From Liquorilactobacillus sicerae (lineage in GTDB: Bacteria; Bacillota; Bacilli; Lactobacillales; Lactobacillaceae), in NCBI RefSeq assembly GCF_029916425.1, contig NZ_JAHAVQ010000006.1:1-64000 (forward strand): a stretch of DNA of 64,000 nucleotides, written 5' to 3'. A model generated the notes under the pieces. The model searched no databases. It was not told the DNA's origin and saw only the letters and a list, made by a program, of their open reading frames with translations. How positions within the stretch are numbered: the first letter of the stretch is position 1; each line of letters starts with the position of its first letter. A program made the position numbers and the translations under genes. Shown one piece after another: positions 49,404 to 58,558 of the stretch.

Positions 49404-50582
49404 CTAAATAGAAAAAACTAATTTGCCTGCTTTCCAAACTGACTTTGGTTGATGTGAAAGTACAGATAAATCCTCGACTGGATTACCAGCGATTAAAACC
49501 AGATCAGCATCATAAGCAACCTTGAGCTCACCCTTTTTCCCAGCAAAGCCAGCAATTGCTGCAGAATCTTTAGTAGCCTGAAGTAAAATATCAATATTTT
49601 TCATTTTGGCATATTTCTGGCGATATTGAAACTCAATCCCTTTTGCATATTGTTTCCCATCTGGAGCAGAATCAGTTCCAAATCCTAGCGTAACGCCTGC
49701 CACATAAGCTTGACTTAAAATACCACTAGTCTGTTCAAGCATTGGCTGCAACCGACTCAGCCAAAATTGGCGTTCATTTGGCTCAGTTTGGCTAACAAAC
49801 ATGGCTGATAATGTTGGAATCCAAAAACAGTTTGGAGTTTGTACTAATAAATTTAACGTTGCTTGGCTCATGTAAGTACCATGCTCAATTGTTCTGACGC
49901 CACATTCAATACAATTACGAATCGCCTGATCAGCATGGGCATGTGCTGCAACATATGAATTTGCTTCAGTTGCTGCGCGAACTGCTGCAGAAATTTCTTC
50001 CTTAGTCATAATTGGATTAAGCGGAATTCCTGTTGGATTAAAAGCTGATCCGGAAGCATAAATTTTAATGAAATCTGCCCCGTAAGCAAATTCTTTACGA
50101 GCTGCTTTAACAAAAGCCCAGGGACCATCTTGAAAATAATCAAGCTCATCGATCCCACTATTTTTTTCTTTAGCACTTGTGCCAAGAATCTTACCTGCAG
50201 ATAAAATTGTTGGACCATTTATGCTCCCTTGTTCAACCATTTCTTTGACGTATTGCGAAATGCGGTACTGTGAACCACAGATTCGCACAGTCGTAAAACC
50301 ATGTTTTAAGTAACAATTCGCTTGCTTGGCTGATTTAACTAGCATTTCCAAAGGCTCACCTTGACAGTCGGCGCTAAAGCCTAGTAAATCTAAATGTGTA
50401 TGCAAATCAAAGAAACCAGGTAATAAGGTCATCCCTTGGCAATTTATGGCATTAGCAGGAATTGTTGTTAATTCGGTTGCTGAAACCATTTTGATTTTGC
50501 CAGCTTGAATTTCAAGATAGCCGTGTTCAGCCGAAACTCCACCAGAAAGTTCTGGTAAAAGTCGAATATTATATAAAATCAT
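49404..50582 (-). CDS. metal-dependent amidohydrolase, Xaa-Pro/Xaa-Arg dipeptidase-like
   Basis: A 392-residue amidohydrolase-superfamily enzyme. The metal ligands expected for the binuclear site are all there: His61 and His63 in DLHTHLDL, bridging Lys173 in DFIKIYASG, His214 (or 216) in AAHAHAD, His234 in TIEHGTY and Asp304 in FGTDSAP. The branch includes Sgx-type dipeptidases that split N-acyl or Xaa dipeptides. It is the last gene of the operon with the C-S lyase/M61 fusion and a peptide-binding lipoprotein, so a dipeptidase or N-acyl-amino-acid hydrolase role fits. AAGGAG precedes the ATG. Confidence 0.85.
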   Translation of the reverse strand: MILYNIRLLPELSGGVSAEHGYLEIQAGKIKMVSATELTTIPANAINCQGMTLLPGFFDLHTHLDLLGFSADCQGEPLEMLVKSAKQANCYLKHGFTTVRICGSQYRISQYVKEMVEQGSINGPTILSAGKILGTSAKEKNSGIDELDYFQDGPWAFVKAARKEFAYGADFIKIYASGSAFNPTGIPLNPIMTKEEISAAVRAATEANSYVAAHAHADQAIRNCIECGVRTIEHGTYMSQATLNLLVQTPNCFWIPTLSAMFVSQTEPNERQFWLSRLQPMLEQTSGILSQAYVAGVTLGFGTDSAPDGKQYAKGIEFQYRQKYAKMKNIDILLQATKDSAAIAGFAGKKGELKVAYDADLVLIAGNPVEDLSVLSHQPKSVWKAGKLVFSI

Positions 50583-50627
50583 TTGCCAAACTCCTTAAAT
50601 CGAACCATTCTGTTTAACAACAATAAA

Positions 50628-52262
50628 TTATTTTGTGATATAAGCAGTTTTTAGGTCCCAAATATCGCTGGTATAAACTACACCATGCACATTGCTGCGA
50701 ATCAGCCATGGATCAACCATATAGAAGAGTGGGGACCATGCCTCATCTTTAAGAGCAACACCTTCAGCCTGAGCTAATAATTTATAACGTTTAGTTGTCT
50801 GGCTTTCATCAGATGCTTGAGTAATCAATTTATCATAATGCTTATTTGACCAGCCACCATAATTAAATGAACCATTTGTCACTAATCCATCAAGAATTGA
50901 AGCAGGGTCGTTGTAATCACCACCAGTAGCAACTGACAAAATATCGTAGTCGGCAGAGGAAATTCGTCCCATTAGGGCTTTGGCGGGCAAGTTTTGAACC
51001 TCAACACTAACATTTTTCAAGTTCATTTCAAGCTGTGACTGCAGTGCCTCAGTAACTTGTTTGTTCAAATCACTATCACTAGCGGTCAGCTTAAAACTAA
51101 CTTTGCTAACTCCTAACTGTTTTAATCCTTTGTCTAAATATTTCTGTGCTAACTGTTTATCAGCCGAACTTTGATTGTAACTTTTGGCCGAATTCGAAAT
51201 TGTCGTAATATAATCTTTTCCATTTACTTTGGTTAAGCCAGTTGGAGTAATAGTTTTAGCAACTTTGGAAGTTGGTCCCAAGACCTTAGTTAAGCTTTTT
51301 CGACTGATAGCTAGTGAAATTGCTCGTCTAATATTTGAGTTTTGCAAGAATTTATTTTTTGAAATATTAAATATTAAATAATTTGTTGAGCCAGGTGAAT
51401 ACAAATGGTAAGCTGAATTATTTTCCAAATTTTTTGCTTGATTAGAATCAAGACTGGTCGCATCAAGTTTTTTAGATTGATATAAATCATATGAAGTTGA
51501 TGTTGTCTCTTGAACGCTCATATTGACTGTTTGCGTTTTAACCGCTTGAGCATCCCAGTAATTTTTATTTTTAACTAGTTTCCAGGTGTTCTTCCCACTA
51601 TTCCAATTTTCAACTTTGTAAGGTCCATTGCTTAACACATATTTTGAACTTGTTCCATACTTTGAACCATATTTCTTAACAGCTGTTTTGTTTTCAGGAA
51701 AGAAGTAGGTTTTAGCCAGTAGTTGGTCAAAATATGGAACCTTTTTTTCAAATGAAACAACTAATTTGTACTTACCAACTGCTTTTACTCCTAAAGTTTG
51801 CGCACTCTTCTTGCCATTCACAATGGCATCAGCATTTTTAATGCCTGAAAAAAGATACCCATACTCCGAACCTGTTTTAGGATCAACTGTCCGCTTCCAG
51901 CCGTAAACAAAATCTTGAGCTGTCAATGCCTGGCCGTTGCTCCATTTTGATTTTCTTAAAATATAAGTTCGTGTTAAACCATTTTGAGAAACCTTTTCTG
52001 ATTTCACCAAGGCCTTTTCTAGCTTGCTATGACTGCCATAACGAAAAAGTCCTTCATTACTATCAACAATTTGTGATTCAGAAGCGGTATCCATTGGTAA
52101 TGATGGATCAAGCGTTGTAATTTCAGAAGTTTGCATCCAATTCAAATCTTTTTTAGTTGAAGCAGTACTTGATTTCGAAGAATTTGAACAAGCTCCCAAA
52201 AAAAGCGTCAATGTTACGATCACTGAATTTATAAAAACAGTCTTACGTAGTTTAGCATTCAT
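50628..52262 (-). CDS. OppA-type peptide-binding lipoprotein (orphan 2)
   Basis: A 544-residue SBP family 5 lipoprotein. The signal peptide ends at FLGAC with lipidated Cys25. The block TYILRKSKWSNGQALTAQDF near 95-115 and a C-terminal LFYMVDPWLIRSN match the paralogue at 37853-39487. It is encoded four bases after the fusion peptidase gene, so they are tightly co-expressed, linking external peptide capture to internal cleavage. There are no permease or ATPase genes here; a shared Opp transporter is assumed. Confidence 0.92.
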   Translation of the reverse strand: MNAKLRKTVFINSVIVTLTLFLGACSNSSKSSTASTKKDLNWMQTSEITTLDPSLPMDTASESQIVDSNEGLFRYGSHSKLEKALVKSEKVSQNGLTRTYILRKSKWSNGQALTAQDFVYGWKRTVDPKTGSEYGYLFSGIKNADAIVNGKKSAQTLGVKAVGKYKLVVSFEKKVPYFDQLLAKTYFFPENKTAVKKYGSKYGTSSKYVLSNGPYKVENWNSGKNTWKLVKNKNYWDAQAVKTQTVNMSVQETTSTSYDLYQSKKLDATSLDSNQAKNLENNSAYHLYSPGSTNYLIFNISKNKFLQNSNIRRAISLAISRKSLTKVLGPTSKVAKTITPTGLTKVNGKDYITTISNSAKSYNQSSADKQLAQKYLDKGLKQLGVSKVSFKLTASDSDLNKQVTEALQSQLEMNLKNVSVEVQNLPAKALMGRISSADYDILSVATGGDYNDPASILDGLVTNGSFNYGGWSNKHYDKLITQASDESQTTKRYKLLAQAEGVALKDEAWSPLFYMVDPWLIRSNVHGVVYTSDIWDLKTAYITK

Positions 52263-52266
52263 CTTC

Positions 52267-55050
52267 TCACACCCTAAATTTTATTTTTTGATACTGCCAA
52301 CAAGCTGTCTTTGACCCTCGAGCAAGATAACTTAAAGCAATTTGTTGTCCTTGACGATCAACTACAACATTGGTCAACATTTTAGGATCTTCCATCGTAT
52401 TCCAATCTGAATCATATTTAATGATTTCATCCCCATTTTGCAAACCGGCTTTTTCAGCATTTGATCCAGGTATTAAACCATGGATTATTGATGGTATTTC
52501 AAAGCGGACAGTTGAATCAAATCCCTGTTCCTCTTGCGGTACTTTTCCTTCAACTAATTGATAAGCTGGAGAAAATAAGTCTTTCGGCGGAAGCATTAAT
52601 CCTGCACCCAAAGCTTTATTGATAATTTCAACCGCCTTTTGACCGCCCAGTTTACTTACTGATTGTTTAAAGAAATCAAAAGTTACTCTTTGACCACGTG
52701 AAGTCTTGCTGGCAATTTCAATTTGGACATCATCAAGTGATTTGGCTTGATGAGTTGCCCGTTTAATTTGAGCATCCAGCTGTAGCATTAATAAAACTCC
52801 ACGTCCGTAAATTGCACGTAAAGCATAGGTCTGCTTCCAACCAGTAGCAAAATTATTTAAGCAATTTTCAGCACGCAATGGATTAGAATAATAAGCACGC
52901 AGCTTATCATTTAGCGATCCCAACCACGCATCTTTTTTGCCAAAAGTCCGTTGACACATCATCCCAGCATAATAATCCGCAGCACCTTCATCATAAAGCA
53001 GCCCATAAGCATCTTCGTTTGAGTCGCCGCTAAATACTAGCCAATTATGAACTAGTTCGTGAGCCAAAGTATCATCTACTTCAGTAACTGAATCAACTAA
53101 TTTGTCACCGAAACCAAAGTAATTAGTTCGACAATAACCTGTTCCAGTTGCCTGAGCACGAGGAGTCGGATAAATGATCATCACAAATGGTTCCGAGGCG
53201 TCATTGAAAAAATTTTGCATGAAATTGAAAAGTTTAAAAATATGTTTTTTTAATTGATCGAGAAATTTAATATCATGATCTAAAGTTACTATTCGCAGTT
53301 TGTGATCATTGTCATCTGAAATGCTAAGTTTGCCAAAAGCAAAAAATAAATTTTTTAGCTCAGAACTCGAACAATAACGGCTAAAATCATTCTTTGACCA
53401 GCCGCAAATTGCTGAATCTTCTGCTGGTAATTGGCTTAAATCATAGTGGAGGTGATACCAGGCCCAATCAGTTGTTGGTAATAAGATAAACATCAAAGCT
53501 GCTACTGTAGTACCTGTATCATGCTGCAAAAAGTTCATTCCAGGATCTCCATGATAAGGATCTCGGACTTGACTTGTTAATTTGCCAATAACTTGCAAAT
53601 TGCCAGTGACTGCTTGGTCAAAAATGTACCTTCTCTCCACACCGTTGGCTCCTTGAACCTTCTCAAAATGATAAGCTACATTTTGACCACTGCTTAGGAA
53701 CTTCAAGGTTTCATGATCATATCGTGCTGAAGGACAAGTTGCAACCGATTCTGGTAAAGTGTCGAACAAATCGCCTGCTTGATACTTTACGGTTTTAAAC
53801 TCAGCGATAAATTCAAGCTGATGCGCTTGATCAAAAGGTTTTAAAGTGATTTTAACTTCTCGCTGACGAAGCTTTTGAATTGCCCTTTGCAGATTTTCCA
53901 ATGCCTTGGTCATTACACTTTTAGAAATGGCCAAGTTGATCCGCATAAATCCAGCTTGATTTAAATTAAAATTGCGACCACTTTCTGGCAAGAATAAGGC
54001 TTGTTCCGTTAAAAACTTCAATAAATTAGGATCCGACATCTTCCAAGCTCGCCAATCAGCCCAAGTAATATAACCACCTTCTAATGGTGTTAACTTAACT
54101 TCTGGCAAAATCAACTTAAAAACTTTGCTTAATTGCCGATAGTTGCTAGCAATCAAAGTAGATACTTCATCCTTCCAAGCTGCACCTGCTGGCGTATAAG
54201 CACCAAGAACTGCTGCGCGAACAAGTGGATCTAAGCTGCCATAATGATCTTGAGTACGTTGCTCAGTAAATTGCTGGCGCAACTTTGAATCCTTGATCAA
54301 TATAATTGCATGATTGACTCCAGTAAAATTAAAAGTTTTCCCTAATCCGATGGCTGAAATCCCATTATTTTTACCATTATTTATTAAACAGTACGGATAA
54401 ACATCATGTTGGTCAAAAGTATAATCAGCAAAAATTTCATCGCTAAAAACCACTACTTGATATTTAATTGCTAAGTTAGCAATTTTTTCAAGATCCTCTT
54501 TTGACCAAACTTTTCCCAATGGATTATGTGGATTACAGAGTATCAATAATTTATTTTTAGGATCAGCCATCTTTTCAGCTAAATCGACAAAATCAAGTGC
54601 ATATGTGCCATCAGCATTATGCTTCAATGGGTTAAAAACTGTCTTTCGCTGAAGTCGATCAGCTGCTTGCTTATAACGTTCATAAATTGGCGGTTGAACA
54701 ATCAGACAATCGTCTTTGTTTTTCAGCGTCATTCTAATGCAAGTTGCTACTGAAAAGATTGTTCCTAAAGTCGGCACGATCCATTCTTGGTCAATTGGAT
54801 GTTTTCTTTGGGTTTTCATCCACCAAGCAACCGCTTGACGATAATGTTCATCACAGAGCGTAAAACCAAAAATTCCCGATTTAGCAGTTTTAACAATTGA
54901 CTCAACAACCACTGGAGCAGTTTTAAAATTCATTTCTGCTGAACTAAAAGTTGGTAAATGTGCAGCACGTAAATTTTCAGGTTCTAGTTTATATTCTAAA
55001 TTTCCAATATCATCCCTTTTTACTTGCGTTTCCAAATCAAAATTTTCCAT
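52267..55050 (-). CDS. fusion of MalY/PatB-type PLP C-S lyase and M61 metallopeptidase with PDZ
   Basis: One uninterrupted 927-residue frame. Residues 1-395 are a complete fold-type I PLP enzyme of the MalY/PatB group: NPHNPLGKVW (173-182), Asp204 in FSDEIF, PLP-Lys238 in GLGKTFNFTG, carboxylate-binding Arg370 in MRINLA. Residues about 400-830 are an M61 peptidase with zinc motif HELVH (664-668) and Glu688 in YDEGAADYY. A PDZ domain closes the protein (GLIPGSNAEKAGLQNGDEII). There is no signal or membrane segment, so it is cytoplasmic. It would combine aminopeptidase and cysteine-S-conjugate lyase activity. First gene of the GntR-flanked operon; AAGGA precedes the ATG. Confidence 0.9.
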   Translation of the reverse strand: MENFDLETQVKRDDIGNLEYKLEPENLRAAHLPTFSSAEMNFKTAPVVVESIVKTAKSGIFGFTLCDEHYRQAVAWWMKTQRKHPIDQEWIVPTLGTIFSVATCIRMTLKNKDDCLIVQPPIYERYKQAADRLQRKTVFNPLKHNADGTYALDFVDLAEKMADPKNKLLILCNPHNPLGKVWSKEDLEKIANLAIKYQVVVFSDEIFADYTFDQHDVYPYCLINNGKNNGISAIGLGKTFNFTGVNHAIILIKDSKLRQQFTEQRTQDHYGSLDPLVRAAVLGAYTPAGAAWKDEVSTLIASNYRQLSKVFKLILPEVKLTPLEGGYITWADWRAWKMSDPNLLKFLTEQALFLPESGRNFNLNQAGFMRINLAISKSVMTKALENLQRAIQKLRQREVKITLKPFDQAHQLEFIAEFKTVKYQAGDLFDTLPESVATCPSARYDHETLKFLSSGQNVAYHFEKVQGANGVERRYIFDQAVTGNLQVIGKLTSQVRDPYHGDPGMNFLQHDTGTTVAALMFILLPTTDWAWYHLHYDLSQLPAEDSAICGWSKNDFSRYCSSSELKNLFFAFGKLSISDDNDHKLRIVTLDHDIKFLDQLKKHIFKLFNFMQNFFNDASEPFVMIIYPTPRAQATGTGYCRTNYFGFGDKLVDSVTEVDDTLAHELVHNWLVFSGDSNEDAYGLLYDEGAADYYAGMMCQRTFGKKDAWLGSLNDKLRAYYSNPLRAENCLNNFATGWKQTYALRAIYGRGVLLMLQLDAQIKRATHQAKSLDDVQIEIASKTSRGQRVTFDFFKQSVSKLGGQKAVEIINKALGAGLMLPPKDLFSPAYQLVEGKVPQEEQGFDSTVRFEIPSIIHGLIPGSNAEKAGLQNGDEIIKYDSDWNTMEDPKMLTNVVVDRQGQQIALSYLARGSKTACWQYQKIKFRV

Positions 55051-55200
55051 AATCGTTGTCCTTCTTTTTTGCCAATTAAGCTTGGACTAAATTGAAATCA
55101 TTATTTCAAATAAATTGTCATCCTGACAAATTTAGGCCATTATTACCAATAATTAACATTCAAGCCCCGAAAGATCACCTCTTAAAATAATAATATTTTT

Positions 55201-55226
55201 CTGAACATGTTAACTGGAATGTTCAG
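55201..55226. promoter_or_regulatory. dyad operator, likely for the GntR regulator
   Basis: CTGAACAT (55201-55208) and ATGTTCAG (55219-55226) are perfect arms around 10 bases, lying just downstream of the fusion operon's -10. The site suits repression by the adjacent GntR protein. Confidence 0.6.
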
Positions 55227-55234
55227 TTGTCATT

Positions 55235-55263
55235 ATATTATTTCCTAATATTAGATTTGTCAA
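55235..55263 (-). promoter_or_regulatory. promoter of the fusion peptidase operon
   Basis: Minus-strand TTGACA (55263-55258), 17-base spacer, TAATAT (55240-55235). The -35 is consensus. Confidence 0.65.
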
Positions 55264-55332
55264 TCTGATTTTTAATTTTTTTATAATCTTAAACTTAGAA
55301 AGCAAAATAACTAATTATCGTTTTAATATTGG

Positions 55333-55361
55333 TTGACAAACTTCGAAACTAAGAATTATTC
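55333..55361 (+). promoter_or_regulatory. candidate promoter of the GntR gene
   Basis: TTGACA (55333-55338), a 17-base spacer, TTATTC (55356-55361). The -10 is weak. Confidence 0.4.
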
Positions 55362-55403
55362 TTTTACTGAGGTATTTAAAAATTTTATTAGTGAGGAAAA
55401 AAG

Positions 55404-55994
55404 ATGAGTTCAACTATTTCAGCTACGCAAAAAATCTACCAGGATCTTAAGAAGCGAATTATCCGTGGTGAAATTTCACCTCCAACGACCCTCACTGAAC
55501 GTAAATTGGCCGAAGAATTTAACGTCAGCAAGGCTCCTGTTAGAGAAAGCTTGCGACAGTTAACAAGTGAAGGCTTCTTAATCGTTTATCCGCGAAAAGG
55601 CTACGTTCAAAATATTTTGACTGAAAAAGATTATCACGATATCCAGCAAGTCAGAATTCCATTAGAGGAGCTCTCAGTTAGTTTAGTAATTGCTAACTGC
55701 TCAGCCACGGAAATCAAAAACGGCTTAACTTTTAAAAAACACGATGAAAAGAATCCATATTTATCTGAAAACACACAATTTCATCTTGGTTTAGCTAAGC
55801 TAACTAATAATCAGCAGCTTTACGATGTTTTAAAAAGTTTATTGGCAGCCGCATCGCGTGCTTTTATTTTAAAAAACGGGAAAAGAAATATTACTGGTAC
55901 CGATCTTCATCAAGAAATTGTTCAAGCAATGTTGGCTAAAAATGTGGCGTTAGCTAAGCGGATGATTAGAAATGATATCAATCAGCAACTTTAA
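55404..55994 (+). CDS. GntR-family regulator, FadR/FCD subfamily
   Basis: A 196-residue regulator. The winged HTH contains LTERKLAEEFNVSKAPVRES (about 32-51) and a wing ending YPRKGYV. The helical FCD ligand domain is slightly short (about 120 residues). It is divergent from the fusion peptidase operon, whose promoter carries a palindrome, so it is the probable repressor. The effector may be an amino acid or a peptide-breakdown product. GAGGAAAAAAG precedes the ATG. Confidence 0.88.
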   Translation: MSSTISATQKIYQDLKKRIIRGEISPPTTLTERKLAEEFNVSKAPVRESLRQLTSEGFLIVYPRKGYVQNILTEKDYHDIQQVRIPLEELSVSLVIANCSATEIKNGLTFKKHDEKNPYLSENTQFHLGLAKLTNNQQLYDVLKSLLAAASRAFILKNGKRNITGTDLHQEIVQAMLAKNVALAKRMIRNDINQQL

Positions 55995-56238
55995 AGCTGA
56001 ATCGTTTAAGTTAGCGCGAAAGGATCATTAAAAGCTCGATAATTTTTTCACTACTTGAGCCGTGCTAGCTTTCTAAAAAATGCCATTTAGAAGCTATTTT
56101 TTAGTCTGCTTCATTAATTATGCTGAGTTTTTAACTTGATCAATCAGCAGAAACTTAATTTTTACCAAATTCATTTCTAGGAAAGCTCCACAAAGCATGT
56201 TATTCTAATGTTGATTACTTAAAAGAGGGAAAATAAAT

Positions 56239-57000
56239 ATGACTGAATTCTCAGAAATAACTCAACGACATATTCTCGAAAAAAATGATTTTTTTACTGC
56301 AGATTTCTTGGGATCATATCTGGGGAAAACACTATTGAAAAATGGCATCGATGAAGAAACTATCAGAACGATTACTTATTTTTTCGTTGAAGCTAATTAT
56401 AATTATTATCTGCGTGTACCCAAACGCTGGACTAAAGCTAGCACCGAACGTGTTTTGCTTGACGAGTTCCCAAGACATGTAGCTTTTTCAGTTGAGGAAG
56501 CTCGCTATATTGCCCCAACATTGATAAATTATGTTATTTATCTTGATACGATTGGTTATATAAAAAATGGTTCAGCGCTAAAAGATGCAATCTCTCAGGC
56601 TAATCCTGAGCTTATTAAAAATGCTGGCAATCCAGCACTTTATGGTCCAGGCAAGAAGTTCGCCTTGGCAGCAATCAAAGCTGGAATTGATCTGACAAAT
56701 AAAAAAGCCATTTTCGAATATATGCAAGAATATAATGAACAGTTCCACCAAGACTTTGAAAATGATCCTGAAAATTACGATGACTTTGGTGATACTGGTG
56801 ATCTTGACCAACAAGTTGCTGAGATGGCTGACGAGGATCTCATTTTTAATAATTTTGATAATCAAGCTGCTGCAGCTGGTGAAGACTCTGAACTGCAAGC
56901 GCAAGAGAAGGAGAAAGAGAATATTATTAATTTTGAAAAAGCTAAAAAGAACATCAAAAAGCGGCGCAGATTGTTGAAAAAACGTGGTAAAAAGAAATAA
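56239..57000 (+). CDS. hypothetical acidic/basic protein, 253 aa
   Basis: I do not recognise this 253-residue soluble protein. Residues 1-160 look globular and helical; 170-220 are strongly acidic (DFENDPENYDDFGDTGDLDQ); the last 25 residues are Lys/Arg-rich (KKNIKKRRRLLKKRGKKK), suggesting nucleic-acid or ribosome binding or a charged linker. AAAGAGGGAAA precedes the ATG and a terminator follows, so it is a single-gene unit. Confidence 0.75.
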   Translation: MTEFSEITQRHILEKNDFFTADFLGSYLGKTLLKNGIDEETIRTITYFFVEANYNYYLRVPKRWTKASTERVLLDEFPRHVAFSVEEARYIAPTLINYVIYLDTIGYIKNGSALKDAISQANPELIKNAGNPALYGPGKKFALAAIKAGIDLTNKKAIFEYMQEYNEQFHQDFENDPENYDDFGDTGDLDQQVAEMADEDLIFNNFDNQAAAAGEDSELQAQEKEKENIINFEKAKKNIKKRRRLLKKRGKKK

Positions 57001-57045
57001 CAGTTACGAACTGCTGATTGGTTAAAAAAACAAACTTTCTAAAAC

Positions 57046-57094
57046 AAATAGCCCACCAAAGCTGGCTTTTCAGTCTAACTTTGGTGAGCTATTT
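57046..57094. terminator. terminator between convergent genes
   Basis: 16-base arms (57046-57061 and 57079-57094) pair with one mismatch; ATTTTC follows on the plus strand. It sits between the 253-residue gene and the TcaA-like gene. Confidence 0.7.
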
Positions 57095-57136
57095 TCTTCG
57101 TGCCTTTGACTGGGTCACACCAGCTCATTCATTAAA

Positions 57137-58540
57137 TTATTTACCATACTCCGTTGAAATAACCTGATTAGTATCTTCATCATATAAGTTCCCATCAGAA
57201 TTAATAGAATAGGTTCCCACTCTCGGAGAAGTTTCCGGATCAGCATTATGAGCTTGCATATCAGGACCATCATGATTTTCATAAACGGTTATTTCCAAAA
57301 TGCCTTGATCGTTTTTGGCCTGTTCAAATTCAAAATCATCCTTAGTAACATTAAAATTATACTGAGATTTTAAATGAACCAAAATCCAGTCATTTACTTG
57401 ATCCGTCGTCAAGTTCTTGGTATCAACATTTGAAGTATCCGTCGAATCTGAAGAATCTGAAGAATCAACTGATGAATCCGTTGTATCTGATGAAGATGAA
57501 GCATCTGCAACTGTTGAAGTAGTCTTCTTTGAACTAGAACTTGAACTCTTGGAATTAAATGAAATGGTTCGGACGCCAAGCTCTAACTGCAAGGTAATGT
57601 TAATCGTTTTGGAACGCACTTTCTTTTTACCCGAATTGTAGACGGTATACCCAGTCATATTTTTCTTAATTGGATAATTCTTTAATTTCAAGGTGCCATT
57701 TTTATTAAGCTGACCAATTTTTCGATGGTTAAAATAAACATTTGCTTCAGGATGACCATGAAGTGTAAGACTAGCTGTAGTAATATTTAAGTGAATATTT
57801 TTTGAATTACTATTAACTGTCTGCTCAACTTTCTTGCTCATGTTTCTGCCAGACAGGGTTCCCCTTGCGGTAAACGTATAAGTTCCCGGGAAAAGTGGCC
57901 CAACTTTTTGAGAATATGAATCTTGGGTCGTTTTCCCGACTTTTTGGCTGTTTTTGTAAAAGCTAAAATTGGCGTGATTGGTATATAGCTTTACATAGAC
58001 TGCTGAAATATTTACTTTATATTTTGGAAAGAACAGCCAAGCGGACCCATCGCGTTGTAATGAATAGCTTCCTTGATAACTGTTGCTTTTTTCCAAGGCT
58101 GCTTTCAAACTGGCTAATTTTTGATGATCCTTGCTAAAATATTTTTGAACTGGTTTTAAATTAGTTGCATTGATTTTTTTTTGTAAATTTGGATCATCAG
58201 TCGTGACGTATCCACTTAAATCCTTGCTGGGGTTACCAAAAGCTGTGATGATGCGATCAAGCTGTTTTTGTGGCTGATAGTAACTTTTTAGGCCAAAAAA
58301 AACCGCCACTAACACGACCGCCACCGCCAGCAACAATATCTTGAACTGCCGATTCTTTTTTCCAAATGGAACTTTCATTTTGGTTCGCTGTGGACTAGCT
58401 GGAATTGCTTTCGTTTTTGGTTGGTCGTCAGTTTGGCTTTTCGCGACAACTCGCTTAATTTTTGTGCCACAATTTGGACAAAACTGGCCCCCTGCTTTTA
58501 TTTTGGTGCCGCAATTCGGACAAAACAAATCATTATTCAT
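57137..58540 (-). CDS. TcaA-like zinc-ribbon membrane protein
   Basis: A 467-residue protein. Two zinc ribbons open it (FCPNCGTKIKAGGQFCPNCG), then a basic linker, one membrane segment (KILLLAVAVVLVAVFFGLKS, about 68-88), repeated extracellular beta-rich domains of the TcaA type, a Ser/Thr/Asp-rich linker (about 335-375) and a C-terminal domain. TcaA proteins affect cell-wall stress and glycopeptide response in staphylococci. The start is ATG 58540, with GGGGTG 11 bases upstream; an in-frame ATG at 58558 overlaps that site. The domains after the membrane face outside. Confidence 0.85.
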   Translation of the reverse strand: MNNDLFCPNCGTKIKAGGQFCPNCGTKIKRVVAKSQTDDQPKTKAIPASPQRTKMKVPFGKKNRQFKILLLAVAVVLVAVFFGLKSYYQPQKQLDRIITAFGNPSKDLSGYVTTDDPNLQKKINATNLKPVQKYFSKDHQKLASLKAALEKSNSYQGSYSLQRDGSAWLFFPKYKVNISAVYVKLYTNHANFSFYKNSQKVGKTTQDSYSQKVGPLFPGTYTFTARGTLSGRNMSKKVEQTVNSNSKNIHLNITTASLTLHGHPEANVYFNHRKIGQLNKNGTLKLKNYPIKKNMTGYTVYNSGKKKVRSKTINITLQLELGVRTISFNSKSSSSSSKKTTSTVADASSSSDTTDSSVDSSDSSDSTDTSNVDTKNLTTDQVNDWILVHLKSQYNFNVTKDDFEFEQAKNDQGILEITVYENHDGPDMQAHNADPETSPRVGTYSINSDGNLYDEDTNQVISTEYGK

Positions 58541-58558
58541 ATCTTGATTACACCCCAT

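Larger units (their letters stand above)
55051..55403. other. 353-base divergent control region
   Basis: This region separates the fusion operon (minus) from gntR (plus). It contains both promoters and the dyad at 55201-55226. No coding trace is seen. Confidence 0.6.
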
